From assembly GCA_045226255.1 (NCBI GenBank), contig JBGVCG010000029.1, positions 1-64,000 of the forward strand: a stretch of 64,000 bases of DNA. The letters run 5' to 3'. The DNA comes from UBA1181 sp045226255 (lineage in GTDB: Bacteria; Bacteroidota; Bacteroidia; Bacteroidales; Paludibacteraceae). The notes beneath the pieces are model-generated. The model saw only the letters and a program-made list of their open reading frames with translations. It was not told where the DNA came from and ran no database searches. Shown here piece by piece: positions 33,789 through 43,310 of the stretch (position 1 is its first letter; every line of letters starts with the position of its first letter). Made by a program: the position numbers and the translations under genes.

Positions 33789-35831
33789 TCACATTTTTCT
33801 CTTGATGGTCTCCTTCTTCTCCGTGGTTTCGGTCTCGCTGAAGTCGAGCGCCTTCCTCTTGGTCTTCGTCTCGCTGACCTTCACCTCCTCCTTTGGACCG
33901 TCGTTGGACTCGGTCTGCTTGGACATGACCTTCGCGTCCTTGTCCTGCTTCAGTTCCTCCGTCCTTTCGCCGAAGTTGTTGTTGCGAACCTGCGCCTTGA
34001 AGTCGTTGTCGATGTGCTTCAGCTGTAACAGCTGGCCGTTCTTGTGCGGTGACATGACAACCCATCCGTTGAACTTCTGTCCCGCGTCGTCCTTCAGGTT
34101 CTCCAGATGGACGGGCTCACCGAGCTGTATCTTCCTCAGTTCCTCCCTTGAGCACTGCTCCTTGATGAACTTCGGCAACTTGATCCTGTTCGGGTCGCAC
34201 GAGAAAAGCTTGTTGGTGTCCTTGTCCAGACCCACCAGTCTGTACTTCACCTTGCCGTCGTCCTGTGTGAAGGGTACGAGGTGGTTCAGTTGTCCGTATC
34301 TCTTCAGCATCTCCTTGTCGGCCTTCGTGAACTCGATGTCGCCGAGCGTCTGCCTCTTGTCAATGCTCTTTAGCGGCACGGCCTTGAGGGAGTTGAAGAC
34401 GACGTTGTTCTTCGAATCCTTCGAGAGGTAGAGCTTGAAGCTCCTTGATACCTGCTCGCCCTTCCTGTTCTTGCCGGTCACGGTGATCAGGCTTGTCGTG
34501 CCGTAGAGCCTGAGCGCCTCGATATTCTTCTTGGAGAGGCTCTTTTGGGTGAGTCCGAAATCCTTCAGCTGGTTCCATGGAATGTCCTCCATGGCTATCT
34601 TCCTGTCATCCGCCGTGGTGATGGCCGCCTGGATGTGCATGTTGGGCTGTTCCTTGCGCGCCACGGAGGTGTGGTCCATAGTATCTGTGTAATAGTCGCT
34701 CAGACTGTCGCCGCCTATCCTCTCACTGCTTTTCGCGTCCGCGGCGATCGTCTCGATGAGGTGCGACCTCCTCGTGAGCGAGGTGGCGTAACTTCCGATG
34801 TTCTGCGGCATGGCGACGGCAGAACCCATGACGGGTTCCAGTTTTTCGAGGAGTTCCTTACGGCTGGCGTGGTGGGAGACGAACATGGAGATCTTCTTCT
34901 CCCCGTCCGGCAGGTTCTCCTCGGCCTTGACCTGTCCCATGAGTTTCCCCCGCTCTTCCGACTTCGCGTATTCGAGGAACTCCTGCGGGGTGAGTATCTT
35001 CACCTGAACGTCGTCGCCGTTCTCGACAACGATGGAGAAGCATGAACCGTCGTTCTTGACGCTCTTCCTATCCTCCTCCTTAATCACCGTCTCCTCTTCC
35101 TTCGTGTCCTCCTGTTCGACCTTGGAGCGTGTCTCGACACCTTGTATTATCTTGCTCTCCTCGGCCTTCACCTCGTCGACGAGCTTGTCCCTTTCCTTCA
35201 GGTTGTGCCTGCGCATGAAGATGGAATCGAACAGGACGAGGAACGGGTCCCTCTCATGGGAGGTGTTGTTCCAGACCCTCTCCTTCGCCTTCTTGGCGGC
35301 CTCCTCGGCCTTATATTTTAATATGTTATTGTTTATATCCTTCTTCACGCCCTCCAGTTCGTCCACCTTGTCCCATACTACTCTGATGTCCGCCTCCCTG
35401 TCCTTGCCTTCGGCGCGGAGGCTCTTGGTCTCCCGCTTGCAGGCTTCCGACATCTCCTGTAGCGCCTCCTTGTCTTCCATCGCGGAGTTCAGACGACGGA
35501 CCAGCGGGTTGGCGCCATCCGACATGCTTATCTTCTCCGCCTTGATCTGATCCTTTAACCTATTAATCTTAAGGTCTGTCTCGGCCTTATCATTGTCCAA
35601 GCCGTCTATCTTCTTGTCCAGGGCGGCGCGGCGCTCCTCCCATTTCTTATAGTCCTTTTCAAGCGACTCCAGAACTTTCCTCACTTCGGCCAACTTGGCG
35701 TTGAGGGCAGTGAAACTCTCCTCCCTCTCCTTCTCACTGAAGGGGGCGCCGGACGAAACCTTCTCCCTGATCTCCTTGATGGCTTCATCGTAGTTCTTTT
35801 CACCTTTTATTTCCAAATTGTTCTCGCTCAT
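33789..35831 (-). CDS. DUF4099/DUF3945-type mobile-element protein
   Basis: The 680-residue protein starts with a long coiled coil (residues 1-200). A middle region follows, then a C-terminal unit with IPWNQLKDFGLTQKSLSKKN (DUF4099-like, about residue 420) and LGEPVHLENLKDDAGQKFNG (DUF3945-like, about 560). Proteins with these domains are hallmarks of Bacteroidales conjugative elements and usually sit near topoisomerase, relaxase or methylase-helicase genes; their activity is not known. A minus-strand TATTTTTG (35852-35859) with TTTG 18 bases upstream gives it its own promoter. Confidence 0.8.
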   Translation of the reverse strand: MSENNLEIKGEKNYDEAIKEIREKVSSGAPFSEKEREESFTALNAKLAEVRKVLESLEKDYKKWEERRAALDKKIDGLDNDKAETDLKINRLKDQIKAEKISMSDGANPLVRRLNSAMEDKEALQEMSEACKRETKSLRAEGKDREADIRVVWDKVDELEGVKKDINNNILKYKAEEAAKKAKERVWNNTSHERDPFLVLFDSIFMRRHNLKERDKLVDEVKAEESKIIQGVETRSKVEQEDTKEEETVIKEEDRKSVKNDGSCFSIVVENGDDVQVKILTPQEFLEYAKSEERGKLMGQVKAEENLPDGEKKISMFVSHHASRKELLEKLEPVMGSAVAMPQNIGSYATSLTRRSHLIETIAADAKSSERIGGDSLSDYYTDTMDHTSVARKEQPNMHIQAAITTADDRKIAMEDIPWNQLKDFGLTQKSLSKKNIEALRLYGTTSLITVTGKNRKGEQVSRSFKLYLSKDSKNNVVFNSLKAVPLKSIDKRQTLGDIEFTKADKEMLKRYGQLNHLVPFTQDDGKVKYRLVGLDKDTNKLFSCDPNRIKLPKFIKEQCSREELRKIQLGEPVHLENLKDDAGQKFNGWVVMSPHKNGQLLQLKHIDNDFKAQVRNNNFGERTEELKQDKDAKVMSKQTESNDGPKEEVKVSETKTKRKALDFSETETTEKKETIKRKM

Positions 35832-35851
35832 AATTTTAAACTATTGAATTA

Positions 35852-35883
35852 CAAAAATATAATATTACTTTTAAAAACAAAAA
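35852..35883 (-). promoter_or_regulatory. Promoter of the DUF3945-type gene
   Basis: On the minus strand TTTG, 18 bases, then TATTTTTG (35852-35859), about 20 bases before the ATG. The stretch is AT-rich and lies between the XRE gene and this gene. Confidence 0.5.
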
Positions 35884-35922
35884 AAATATTTTATAATTTT
35901 TGGGAAACAACCCGAATATTTT

Positions 35923-36267
35923 TTATATTTTTTCTCTGTTGAAGTCATACTTTTCTTCGGGATCTTCGATGGGAGGTATCTCCTCAATTTCGAAATCCTC
36001 CGTGAAGAGCAGACGGATGTCTATATCCCTTTCGAGCAGGAAGAGCAGCAGTTTGTAGACGATGGACGGGTCGGCGGTCTTGATACCCGTCTCGAAGTCC
36101 GTCAGGCGGTCGAGCGATATGCCGATTTCTCCGCCCATCTTGGTCTGTGTCTTCCTGAAGACTTTTTTGCGTATCAGCGCGAAGCGCTTCGCTATCAGTT
36201 TCCTCATTTCCACCGAATCCATGTCCAGCGGGATGAGTTTTCGACTAAAATCATCAATCAATTCCAT
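35923..36267 (-). CDS. XRE-family helix-turn-helix regulator
   Basis: The 114-residue protein has one HTH_3-type domain: IAKRFALIRKKVFRKTQTKM (helices 1-2), then GGEIGISLDRLTDFETGIKT (recognition helix and turn), about residues 25-75. An acidic tail follows (DFEIEEIPPIEDPEE). It starts 3 bases after the coupling-protein stop, so it is the last gene of the mobilisation operon and may feed back on it. XRE proteins commonly repress transfer genes. Confidence 0.75.
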   Translation of the reverse strand: MELIDDFSRKLIPLDMDSVEMRKLIAKRFALIRKKVFRKTQTKMGGEIGISLDRLTDFETGIKTADPSIVYKLLLFLLERDIDIRLLFTEDFEIEEIPPIEDPEEKYDFNREKI

Positions 36268-36270
36268 TTT

Positions 36271-39105
36271 CTATTCGCTATCCTCCATTAATTTTTCGGC
36301 TTCCTCCTGCAATCCTATCCTCACGAGTTCGTCCACCTCCTTGAGCTTGTTCGCCTTCAGTCGGCGGTACCATAGGTCGTCGTGGTGGTTGAAGTACAGG
36401 TCCTGAAGCTGTCTTTTAATCAATTCCTTTATTTCGTTTCTAACTCTGTCGCTGTTCTTGTCGAGGATATCCTTCATCTTCTCGTCCCTTATCTTCTGCA
36501 TCTGCGGTTCGAGCGACATGAAGCGCTCGAAGAGTTCCCTCATGAAGGCGACGTACCTGCCGCACTCCGCCATGGCGTCGTCCCCCGTGGTGCTTTCCGA
36601 CATGTCGCCGGCCTTCTCCAGGGCGAGGTCGATGTGCTGCGAGAGGGTCCTTCCCTTGAACTCGTAGCCTTCGGCCAAGTCCGACGACTCGGCCTCGATC
36701 CACTCCTTCATGGATTCCTTCCTGAACTTGGTCATGCTCTGCTTTATCCTCTTCTTCACCTCGTCGAGATGTTTGGACGGGTCGTTCTTGTACTTCTGCG
36801 AGTACATCATGGATATGATCGTCTGCAGTTCGCCCTCGTGAACCATGAGGGCGTTCTTCCACTCGGCGGCTTTCGCCCTCAGGTAGCCGAGCATCCTCGG
36901 CGACTTAGCGCCGTCCGGCGTGAATACGGTGGAGATGAACTTCCTCACGTCGATGCTCTTGTCGTTCGGGAATGCCTCCATCTCCGCCTTGGCCGGCATA
37001 CCGGCCGTCCTCAGCAATACCTCCGCCATGTAGTTCTCCGGGTCGGAGAGGAAATCTATGAGCTCCCGCCTGATTCTCAGGCACACGCCGGGCGTGTCGA
37101 ACGAGTACATCGTCGGAAGGGGTCTGTACAGGCTTTCCTCCTCCTTTATCTTGTCCCCGTTGATGAGCAGCTTGGCGAAGAACCGCTTCTCGGAGATCTC
37201 CTGTCCGAAGTTGTCGGACACGGTGCCCACGAAGTTACCCTGCGTCAGGGTCGATATCTTGCTCGCGGGTATGATGAGGTCGTTCTGCTCGCTGATGCTC
37301 ACGCTCTCGCCGGAGTCGGATGTGGAGACGCTCTTGCGCTTCTGCTTGTTGCGTCCGAACTGCGCCTCCAGCGACTTGGCCGTCTCTCCCGTGACGAGAC
37401 CCGCGAAGGTGTTGCCTATCGTGTTGATGATGGCGGTGGCCTCCTTGTCGCCGTAGTCCCTCTTCAATTGCGAGAAGTCCTGGTAACCGAGCACGACGGC
37501 CACCTTGTTGCTTCTTGCCGTGGCGATGAGGTTGTCCAGACCTCGGAAGTACATGGTCGGAAGCTCGTCGATGATCAGGGTTATCTTATGCTGTTTCTTC
37601 TTGTTGATGATTTTCACTATTCGTCCGTTGTACAGACCCAGGGCGGTGGCGTAGATGTCCTTCTTCTCGGGGTTATTGCCCACGCAAAGCACTTTCGGCT
37701 CCTCCGGGTTGTTCAGGTCGAGCGTGAAGTCGTTGCCCGTCATCACCCAATAAAGTTGTGGTGAGGAGATACGGGAAAGAGGTATCCTGACGGACGCGAT
37801 TTGTCCCTGCAACTGGTCCTGCGCCCCGCCTTCCCATGCCTCGAAGAAGGCGGCCATGTAGTTGTTGAGTTCAGGGTAGACGCTCATCATCGGGATGCAG
37901 TCCTTGTAGGAACTGTTCACGAGCTCCACCACGTGCGGGAGGGTGCAGTACTTGCCGCCCTCCACCTTCTTCAGGTACCAGATGCAGGATGTCAGGTAGT
38001 TGATAGGAGACTCGACGAAGAAGTCGCCCTGTTTCTGCGCCCAGCTCTTGTTCAGGTTGAGCATGATGGTGTAGGCGCTGTCGTAGGCGTCCGTTATCTC
38101 GTGCAGGAAGTTCGCGTCGATCGGGTTACAGCGGTAGCTCTTGCGGGGGTCGTCGAAGTTGATGACGCAGAATTTCGGCTTTTTCCCATATTTTTCCCTG
38201 AACTCCTCCTGATGCCACAGCATGTGGTTGTATACGATGGTGGATAGGTCGGGGAACTTGAAGTCGTAGCAGTACATGCAGAAGCCTTTGGCCAGATGCT
38301 GGCGGATGACCTCGTTGATGACGGCGAAGCTCTTACCGGATCCGGGCGTTCCGATGACCTGCGTGGCGCGGAACGGGTTGACGAGGTTGATCCATCCCTT
38401 CATTATCTTGCCTTGGTACTTGAACTCGGTCCTCCAGTTGACGGAGTATTCGTCGGAGATCTTCTCCTGGCATTGCAGGAAGGATTCCTGCAGGTCGTTG
38501 TTGGCGTCGCTGTCGTCCACGCTGAAGTCCTTGTTCATGCTATGTATGAGGTCCGCACCCAGCAGCGTGTAGAGGATTCCCAGCAGGCTCATCGCCAGAT
38601 AGAGCAGGAATCCCACTATATAGAGCGCTCCCCCCTTCGGGAAGAGGAGAAGGGGCAGGGGGGATATGAGCACGAGGAAGACGCCGAGGCAGAGCGCGCT
38701 CTGTCCCTCGATCCTCTCCCTCTTCTTCTCCAGCACGGGCTTTCCGTTCTTGTCGCTCGTGCTCTCATACTCGAATTCGGGATGTAAGCCGAATTTTACG
38801 AGCAAAGGTATCAGCCACCGCATGAGGATGGGTGGCGCGTATTTCGATGTCTTCGGCCTGCGGTGGCCCCATGCGTATAGCAATATCAGGACCAGCGCCC
38901 CCACCAATGTTATATAAGGGGTGGAGAATATGGCGAGCTTGTTCTCGAAAAAGTCGATGACCCAATGTGTCTCGTCCGCCCCGCCCACACCGGCCACGCA
39001 CGGATAACCATACCATAATATATTAAGGATATAGATGAAGGCTCCGCTGCCGAGCAGCATGAAGTTGTTCTTCGATATCCCGTCTTCCTGTTGTATCGAT
39101 CCCAT
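36271..39105 (-). CDS. VirD4/TraG-type type IV coupling protein
   Basis: This ATPase links the relaxosome to the secretion channel. The 944-residue protein has four probable N-terminal membrane helices (residues 15-200, for example FIYILNILWYGYP and YIVGFLLYLAMSLLGILYTL), Walker A GTPGSGKS near residue 250 and Walker B LIIDELPTMYF near residue 508, the latter followed by an RSNKVAVVLGYQDFSQLK motor motif. The last 300 residues are helical and probably recognise substrate. It is longer than most VirD4 proteins. It lies 9 bases after the relaxase gene on the same strand. Confidence 0.92.
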   Translation of the reverse strand: MGSIQQEDGISKNNFMLLGSGAFIYILNILWYGYPCVAGVGGADETHWVIDFFENKLAIFSTPYITLVGALVLILLYAWGHRRPKTSKYAPPILMRWLIPLLVKFGLHPEFEYESTSDKNGKPVLEKKRERIEGQSALCLGVFLVLISPLPLLLFPKGGALYIVGFLLYLAMSLLGILYTLLGADLIHSMNKDFSVDDSDANNDLQESFLQCQEKISDEYSVNWRTEFKYQGKIMKGWINLVNPFRATQVIGTPGSGKSFAVINEVIRQHLAKGFCMYCYDFKFPDLSTIVYNHMLWHQEEFREKYGKKPKFCVINFDDPRKSYRCNPIDANFLHEITDAYDSAYTIMLNLNKSWAQKQGDFFVESPINYLTSCIWYLKKVEGGKYCTLPHVVELVNSSYKDCIPMMSVYPELNNYMAAFFEAWEGGAQDQLQGQIASVRIPLSRISSPQLYWVMTGNDFTLDLNNPEEPKVLCVGNNPEKKDIYATALGLYNGRIVKIINKKKQHKITLIIDELPTMYFRGLDNLIATARSNKVAVVLGYQDFSQLKRDYGDKEATAIINTIGNTFAGLVTGETAKSLEAQFGRNKQKRKSVSTSDSGESVSISEQNDLIIPASKISTLTQGNFVGTVSDNFGQEISEKRFFAKLLINGDKIKEEESLYRPLPTMYSFDTPGVCLRIRRELIDFLSDPENYMAEVLLRTAGMPAKAEMEAFPNDKSIDVRKFISTVFTPDGAKSPRMLGYLRAKAAEWKNALMVHEGELQTIISMMYSQKYKNDPSKHLDEVKKRIKQSMTKFRKESMKEWIEAESSDLAEGYEFKGRTLSQHIDLALEKAGDMSESTTGDDAMAECGRYVAFMRELFERFMSLEPQMQKIRDEKMKDILDKNSDRVRNEIKELIKRQLQDLYFNHHDDLWYRRLKANKLKEVDELVRIGLQEEAEKLMEDSE

Positions 39106-39114
39106 AGGCTAATT

Positions 39115-42100
39115 TTATTTATTTCCCAAATTTACATTATTTTTTCCAATATCATTTATATTTTCATCTTTTAATAAGCGTACAGCCACAGCGAGCGAAT
39201 TGCCGCGTGTAAGCTCCATCAGGATTTTCTCCATCTGCTTCTCTGTGCTGTCGATGGGTTCATCCACAGTGGGAGGCGGCAGCTTGATGTCCTTCTCGCC
39301 CGCGTACCGGGCCACAAGGCGGGCGACTCGTCCGTAGTCCACCACCCCACCCTTGCCGGGCTTGGCCGCCTCCTCCATCTTCTCGGCCAGCAGGCGGTTC
39401 ACCTTGTCCACCTCCTCGATGGTAGAGCCAAGTAGTCTCTCGTCCCCGTAGTCCTGCGCCCTGGTGATGTTCATCACGGCATAGAGCTTAGGCGTGCCGT
39501 AGAGTCCCTTGTCGAGCAGTTGCCGCTTCATCTTCGGATAGACCTCCATGAAGTTGGATCTGTCGAGCCTGTCGGAGAGTTCCTTCGGAAGTGTCGCCAT
39601 GGCTTCGACGCTCCGGTTGTTGTAGCGCGACACCTTGTAGACGGTCGTCCCGCCTTCCTCGAAGGGATGGATGACGAAACCGCGGTAAAGCAGCGAACGT
39701 ACCATCTCGTCCGCCGTGCGGGTGGAGATGGAGCTGAGTATGGACGCTGTGCGTGTCGCCACTCCCACCGCCTTGGCCTTGTCCTGTTCGGATTGGCCTA
39801 AGAAAGAAAGGGCGGCCGAATGCCTGCCGTCCATCGTCTTGGCACCGGATAGATAGTCCTTCACGAAATCCCGCTCTTTCTTGGTGAAAGGTTGAACGCT
39901 CCAATCCGACGGTGTGGCTTCGAGTGGCGGAATCCTGAAACCTGTTTTCTCCGTCAAGGAAGAAAAGGCTTTTGATGACGGGACGGAGAAATCTGGTTTC
40001 CTGTCGTAGGAGAAGTGGAGATCCTCTCCTCTTCCGGCGACGTTTATCTCCATGCGTTTCAAAAACTCCGTCCTCCTGATAGGCTCCTCGATGCGTGAAG
40101 CGAAACGGAGTGAGAGTTCGATGCGTGACAGCACCGCCTTCTCCTCCCTTTTCTCCACTTCGGGCAGGATAGTGTCCAGCTGGTACCTCTTATATTTATC
40201 GAAGATGGCGCCCGCGGTCTCCTCCGACACGCCCATGGCCTGAGCGGCCGCAGGCACCATGTCGCCACGTACCCGTTCCATGTTCTTAATGAAGACGGAT
40301 TCTATCTCTCCGGAGGACTTCAGGGCTTCGTTCCTTACAGTCCGGACGGACGCGGAGAAGCGACGCACGGCGTCGTCGCTTATGCAGCTCCTCCTTGTCT
40401 CCCCGTCCAATAGGTCGAGCATACCGAGCCATTCGCCCCTCACCTTTGTGGCGTCACCGCCACCGGTCAGCTCCTTGACGAAGCTCCTTTCGGCTTTGCC
40501 GAGTGGAGCGAGGTCGACCGATGGGGTCACCGCCTCCCCGACGGGTTCCCTTCCTTCCCTCAGGGTTCCGTCCATGTCGGATGCCTGACGGAAGGACAGA
40601 AATACATCCGGTTTACGTTCGGACGAGTAGATGAGGTTTCCCTCCCCCACTTCCATGACCGATATGCCCATCCTCTTCATAAGGTCCACCCTACCCTGGT
40701 CGCCGTCCTTCATGAGCATGGCGAACTTGAGCGCCGTGACAATCTGCGTCTGCTGGTAGCCGTTCTCCTTCACTTCGATGCTCGGAAGATTCGCGCGCTT
40801 GTAGCGGGCGAACGAGTCGAAGCATCTGGAGGCCTGCGGTTCGGTGAGCAACATATCCTCCATGAGTCTCGCCTTCATATCCTCCCGCCTTGCGGGTAGG
40901 TCCTTGATGAGGTCGCTTTCGAGGTAGTAGTCCGTCTTTCGGATGTCGTTGTAAAGCGTTGTGAGAAGTTTCACGGCCCGTGTGAACGTCTCTTTTTCCA
41001 GCACGCCGCTGTCGAGTTTCCTGTTGTGACTCTCGATCGCTGCGGAGAGGTTGCCGAAGGTGTACGCCCTTCCGAGGGCGCTTCCCGAGAATACCTTTCC
41101 GTTCAGGTTGTCGATGAAATTGACGCCCACCACCTTCTCCTCGTTGTCGGTGACGAGGTTCACCTCCACCCCGCGGACACGGAGCGTGCTTTGCAGGTAG
41201 TCCATGTCCAACTGCCGGGGTGAGGCGAGGATGGCGTCTATCTGTGAGGTGATGTATTTCCGGCTGAAGGAGTCCTCCTTCCTTATGTCTGCCGTCATGC
41301 CGGAGGCGAGGGCGAACTTGGATTCGAGCTTGGGGAGGGTGAACTTGTCGCTTATCTGACCGCCACGGATCAGATGTGTGACGAAGTTGCCCTTGGAGTC
41401 CACCGCTCCGAACTGGCAGCCGTTAATACGTCTGCCGTCCTTATCCAGGGTATCGATTCGGTTGCACCGGATGTTGAACTGCGAGAGGATATTGTTGTAC
41501 TCGTTCATGTTCCTCGGCTTGTAGTTCTCGTCCACGAACTTCAGAATGTTGCTTATCTTGTGCTTGAGTTTGTTCAGTGTGGAAGCGTCGCCGGCGTCCA
41601 GTCTCGCGAGCTGCTCGATGGCGCTTCCGCTCTTGACGATGTAGTCGTTGCGTTTGCGGGAGAGTTTGCCCATCTCCTCGGCCGATAGGTCCTTTGTTTT
41701 CTTTTCGCCCTCGTCGCTGAGTCCCATCACCTGCGCTATCTCTTTGCGGACGCGCTCGCTGCGAAGCTTCTCGTTCGAGTCGTTTATCTTCCTGCGGTTC
41801 CTGTCCACGCGTATGCTGATGATATGTATGTGCGTGCGCTCGATGTCCTCGTGCTTGTAGACGATGTAGGGCTGGGCCCCGTAGCCCATGCCCCGCATGT
41901 AGCGGGCGGCCAGTTCGCGGTAGAAGTCGTTCTCCGCCTCCTCTCCCCTCGCCTCCCTGACAGCCTTCAGCTTGTCGAGGTCCACCTGGTTGAGGTTGAG
42001 CGAACAGGAGAAGACGGGTTTCTTGATGACGACGCGGCTGTTATTATTACTAGTTGCCTTGCTGCACTGCATCATCATCTTGGCCACCGCCTCCGCCGAG

Positions 42101-42222
42101 TCGGCCACCTCGTCGTCGAAGTTGCGCATGTCGATGGCCGAGGCTTCGCCCTCCGCCACCTTCTCCTCGTTGTAGGCTACGGCGCCCTTGATGAAGTTCC
42201 CCGATGTAATTCTCGCAATCAT
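39115..42222 (-). CDS. mobB: MOBP-type relaxase (MobB-like)
   Basis: The relaxase nicks oriT and pilots the strand into the recipient. The N-terminus MIARITSGNFIKGAVAYNEE carries the probable catalytic Tyr (Y17). The metal-binding motif is in YKHEDIERTHIHIISIRVD (about residues 120-138), an H..D..R.H.H arrangement typical of MOBP. At 1035 residues it is about three times the length of a minimal relaxase; the C-terminal 700 residues are helical, with two similar stretches (KRMGISVMEVGEGNLIYSSE and KRMEINVAGRGEDLHFSYD) that look like an internal repeat. It lies 129 bases after mobC, with the coupling protein following. Confidence 0.93.
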   Translation of the reverse strand: MIARITSGNFIKGAVAYNEEKVAEGEASAIDMRNFDDEVADSAEAVAKMMMQCSKATSNNNSRVVIKKPVFSCSLNLNQVDLDKLKAVREARGEEAENDFYRELAARYMRGMGYGAQPYIVYKHEDIERTHIHIISIRVDRNRRKINDSNEKLRSERVRKEIAQVMGLSDEGEKKTKDLSAEEMGKLSRKRNDYIVKSGSAIEQLARLDAGDASTLNKLKHKISNILKFVDENYKPRNMNEYNNILSQFNIRCNRIDTLDKDGRRINGCQFGAVDSKGNFVTHLIRGGQISDKFTLPKLESKFALASGMTADIRKEDSFSRKYITSQIDAILASPRQLDMDYLQSTLRVRGVEVNLVTDNEEKVVGVNFIDNLNGKVFSGSALGRAYTFGNLSAAIESHNRKLDSGVLEKETFTRAVKLLTTLYNDIRKTDYYLESDLIKDLPARREDMKARLMEDMLLTEPQASRCFDSFARYKRANLPSIEVKENGYQQTQIVTALKFAMLMKDGDQGRVDLMKRMGISVMEVGEGNLIYSSERKPDVFLSFRQASDMDGTLREGREPVGEAVTPSVDLAPLGKAERSFVKELTGGGDATKVRGEWLGMLDLLDGETRRSCISDDAVRRFSASVRTVRNEALKSSGEIESVFIKNMERVRGDMVPAAAQAMGVSEETAGAIFDKYKRYQLDTILPEVEKREEKAVLSRIELSLRFASRIEEPIRRTEFLKRMEINVAGRGEDLHFSYDRKPDFSVPSSKAFSSLTEKTGFRIPPLEATPSDWSVQPFTKKERDFVKDYLSGAKTMDGRHSAALSFLGQSEQDKAKAVGVATRTASILSSISTRTADEMVRSLLYRGFVIHPFEEGGTTVYKVSRYNNRSVEAMATLPKELSDRLDRSNFMEVYPKMKRQLLDKGLYGTPKLYAVMNITRAQDYGDERLLGSTIEEVDKVNRLLAEKMEEAAKPGKGGVVDYGRVARLVARYAGEKDIKLPPPTVDEPIDSTEKQMEKILMELTRGNSLAVAVRLLKDENINDIGKNNVNLGNK

Positions 42223-42351
42223 AAAAAGAATAGAATTTTATATATTTTTTTATATACATAATCATATATACAAGCGTATATATTTATATATATTTTCCTC
42301 TTTAATCCACGTTAAAAATATAATGTTTCATATACAATATTATATATGGTA
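42223..42351. other. AT-rich spacer between mobC and the relaxase
   Basis: The spacer is almost only A and T, with many TATATA steps. No gene and no TAnnTTTG box are seen. It may be easily melted DNA near oriT. Confidence 0.4.
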
Positions 42352-42750
42352 TTATATTTTTTTCATTATATTATAGGACTTTTTCAGCAGCTCGTCGCTC
42401 CTTTCCTTCAGCAAAGGAAGGATGCTTTTCACCTCTTCCAGGCTCCTTTTTATCTCCCCTTCGGTGGCGGAATAACCCAGCGTGTTCACCGCCTTGGCGA
42501 TCTGGTTGAGGTTGCTCGTGGCGTTGATGAGGAGGTTCCTGTGTTTAAGCAGCTCATCGAACAACTCGGAGTCGATGTTCTGGATCTTCTCGATACGCCC
42601 GTAGTAGTGCAGCATCTCGCAGAGGAACTGCACCTTGCTCCGGCACCCGCTCCGCCGGTAGCACTCACGGAAGAGAGCCGCCTTCTCGGTCGTGAGGTCG
42701 AAGTGGAAGGAGACGTACTCCGTCTTGACTTCTTTACGTGGTCTTGCCAT
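42352..42750 (-). CDS. mobC: MobC-type relaxosome accessory protein
   Basis: The 132-residue protein fits the MobC family: a basic start (MARPRKEVKTEYVSFHFDLT) with ribbon-helix-helix-like strand, a central CRSKVQFLCEMLHYYG helix, and the conserved NLLINATSNLNQIAKAVNTL segment (about residues 72-91) typical of MobC C-terminal domains. It binds oriT and helps the relaxase open DNA. The conserved leader variant (42759-42772) precedes its ATG, and a dense array of stem-loops lies just upstream. Confidence 0.9.
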   Translation of the reverse strand: MARPRKEVKTEYVSFHFDLTTEKAALFRECYRRSGCRSKVQFLCEMLHYYGRIEKIQNIDSELFDELLKHRNLLINATSNLNQIAKAVNTLGYSATEGEIKRSLEEVKSILPLLKERSDELLKKSYNIMKKI

Positions 42751-42758
42751 GTCTTTCC

Positions 42759-42772
42759 AATTTAAGCGTTAG
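42759..42772 (-). promoter_or_regulatory. Variant conserved leader of mobC
   Basis: On the minus strand CTAACGCTTAAATT, 8 bases before the ATG. It has the CGC variant also seen before paralogue 2 at 32399. Confidence 0.5.
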
Positions 42773-42776
42773 CGGA

Positions 42777-42886
42777 GGAGCGCGCAGGAAGCGCTCCAAC
42801 CAAATTTTTCCTTAGAAAAATTTGCAAGATGTCGAAACGGTCTTAACCGGTGAGGGAGTTTTTTCCCACGAAAAAACACATCTTGC
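42777..42886. other. Stem-loop array, candidate oriT
   Basis: Three perfect inverted repeats are stacked. GGAGCGC/GCGCTCC (42777-42797). CAAATTTTTC/GAAAAATTTG (42801-42824). GCAAGATGT (42824-42832) with ACATCTTGC (42878-42886), which encloses two smaller hairpins (CGGT/ACCG and GTTTTTTC/GAAAAAAC at 42858-42877). It lies just upstream of mobC and the relaxase, where Bacteroides oriT sequences are usually found. It could also be a terminator for the gene upstream. Confidence 0.45.
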
Positions 42887-43064
42887 TTTTCTATACGGAA
42901 ACAAATATAAGACATAATATCCAAAACGCCAAATTTCAGTTTCGAAACATGATCGCATGGCATTCCATCATAACTCTGGCTGACCACCACATAAGAAAGA
43001 GGGAGACGCCAACCCTTTAAAAATGCGCCTCCCTCAAAGCGGGCGGAATATTCTCCGCCGGCCT

Positions 43065-43268
43065 CTATATGTCCTCGACGATGTCCAGACAGCCGCTGTC
43101 CCGGTGGTAGGTGCATGACCACCTTCTCACCTGCGAGCCTTTTCCGGTGTAACACTTCATCTTCACATTAATATCGAACCTGTCATACTCGAACCTGATC
43201 TTATACAGGTCCCCCAGCTCGGCCTTCGCCCGGCTGTAGATCTCGAACATTTCACTATCTATTTCCAT
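43065..43268 (-). CDS. Small hypothetical protein with conserved leader, 67 residues
   Basis: Unrecognised. The ATG at 43268 (MEIDSEMFEIYSRAKAELGD) is chosen because the conserved leader (43275-43293) ends 6 bases before it. The product is a small mixed protein with a helical start and a strand-rich C-terminus (FDINVKMKCYTGKGSQVRRW). It lies between the origin side and the mobilisation operon. Confidence 0.65.
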   Translation of the reverse strand: MEIDSEMFEIYSRAKAELGDLYKIRFEYDRFDINVKMKCYTGKGSQVRRWSCTYHRDSGCLDIVEDI

Positions 43269-43274
43269 GGCCTT

Positions 43275-43293
43275 AAAAACTTTAATGTTAGAC
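43275..43293 (-). promoter_or_regulatory. Conserved leader of the 67-residue gene
   Basis: On the minus strand GTCTAACATTAAAGTTTTT, 6 bases before the ATG. Twelve bases are complementary to the candidate small RNA. Confidence 0.65.
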
Positions 43294-43310
43294 TGTTTCT
43301 TATACTGCAA

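Noticed and set aside
42769..43155. 128-residue minus-strand frame between mobC and the 67-residue gene
   Set aside because: It overlaps the end of the leader-bearing 67-residue gene and runs through the stem-loop array; no leader or promoter of its own.
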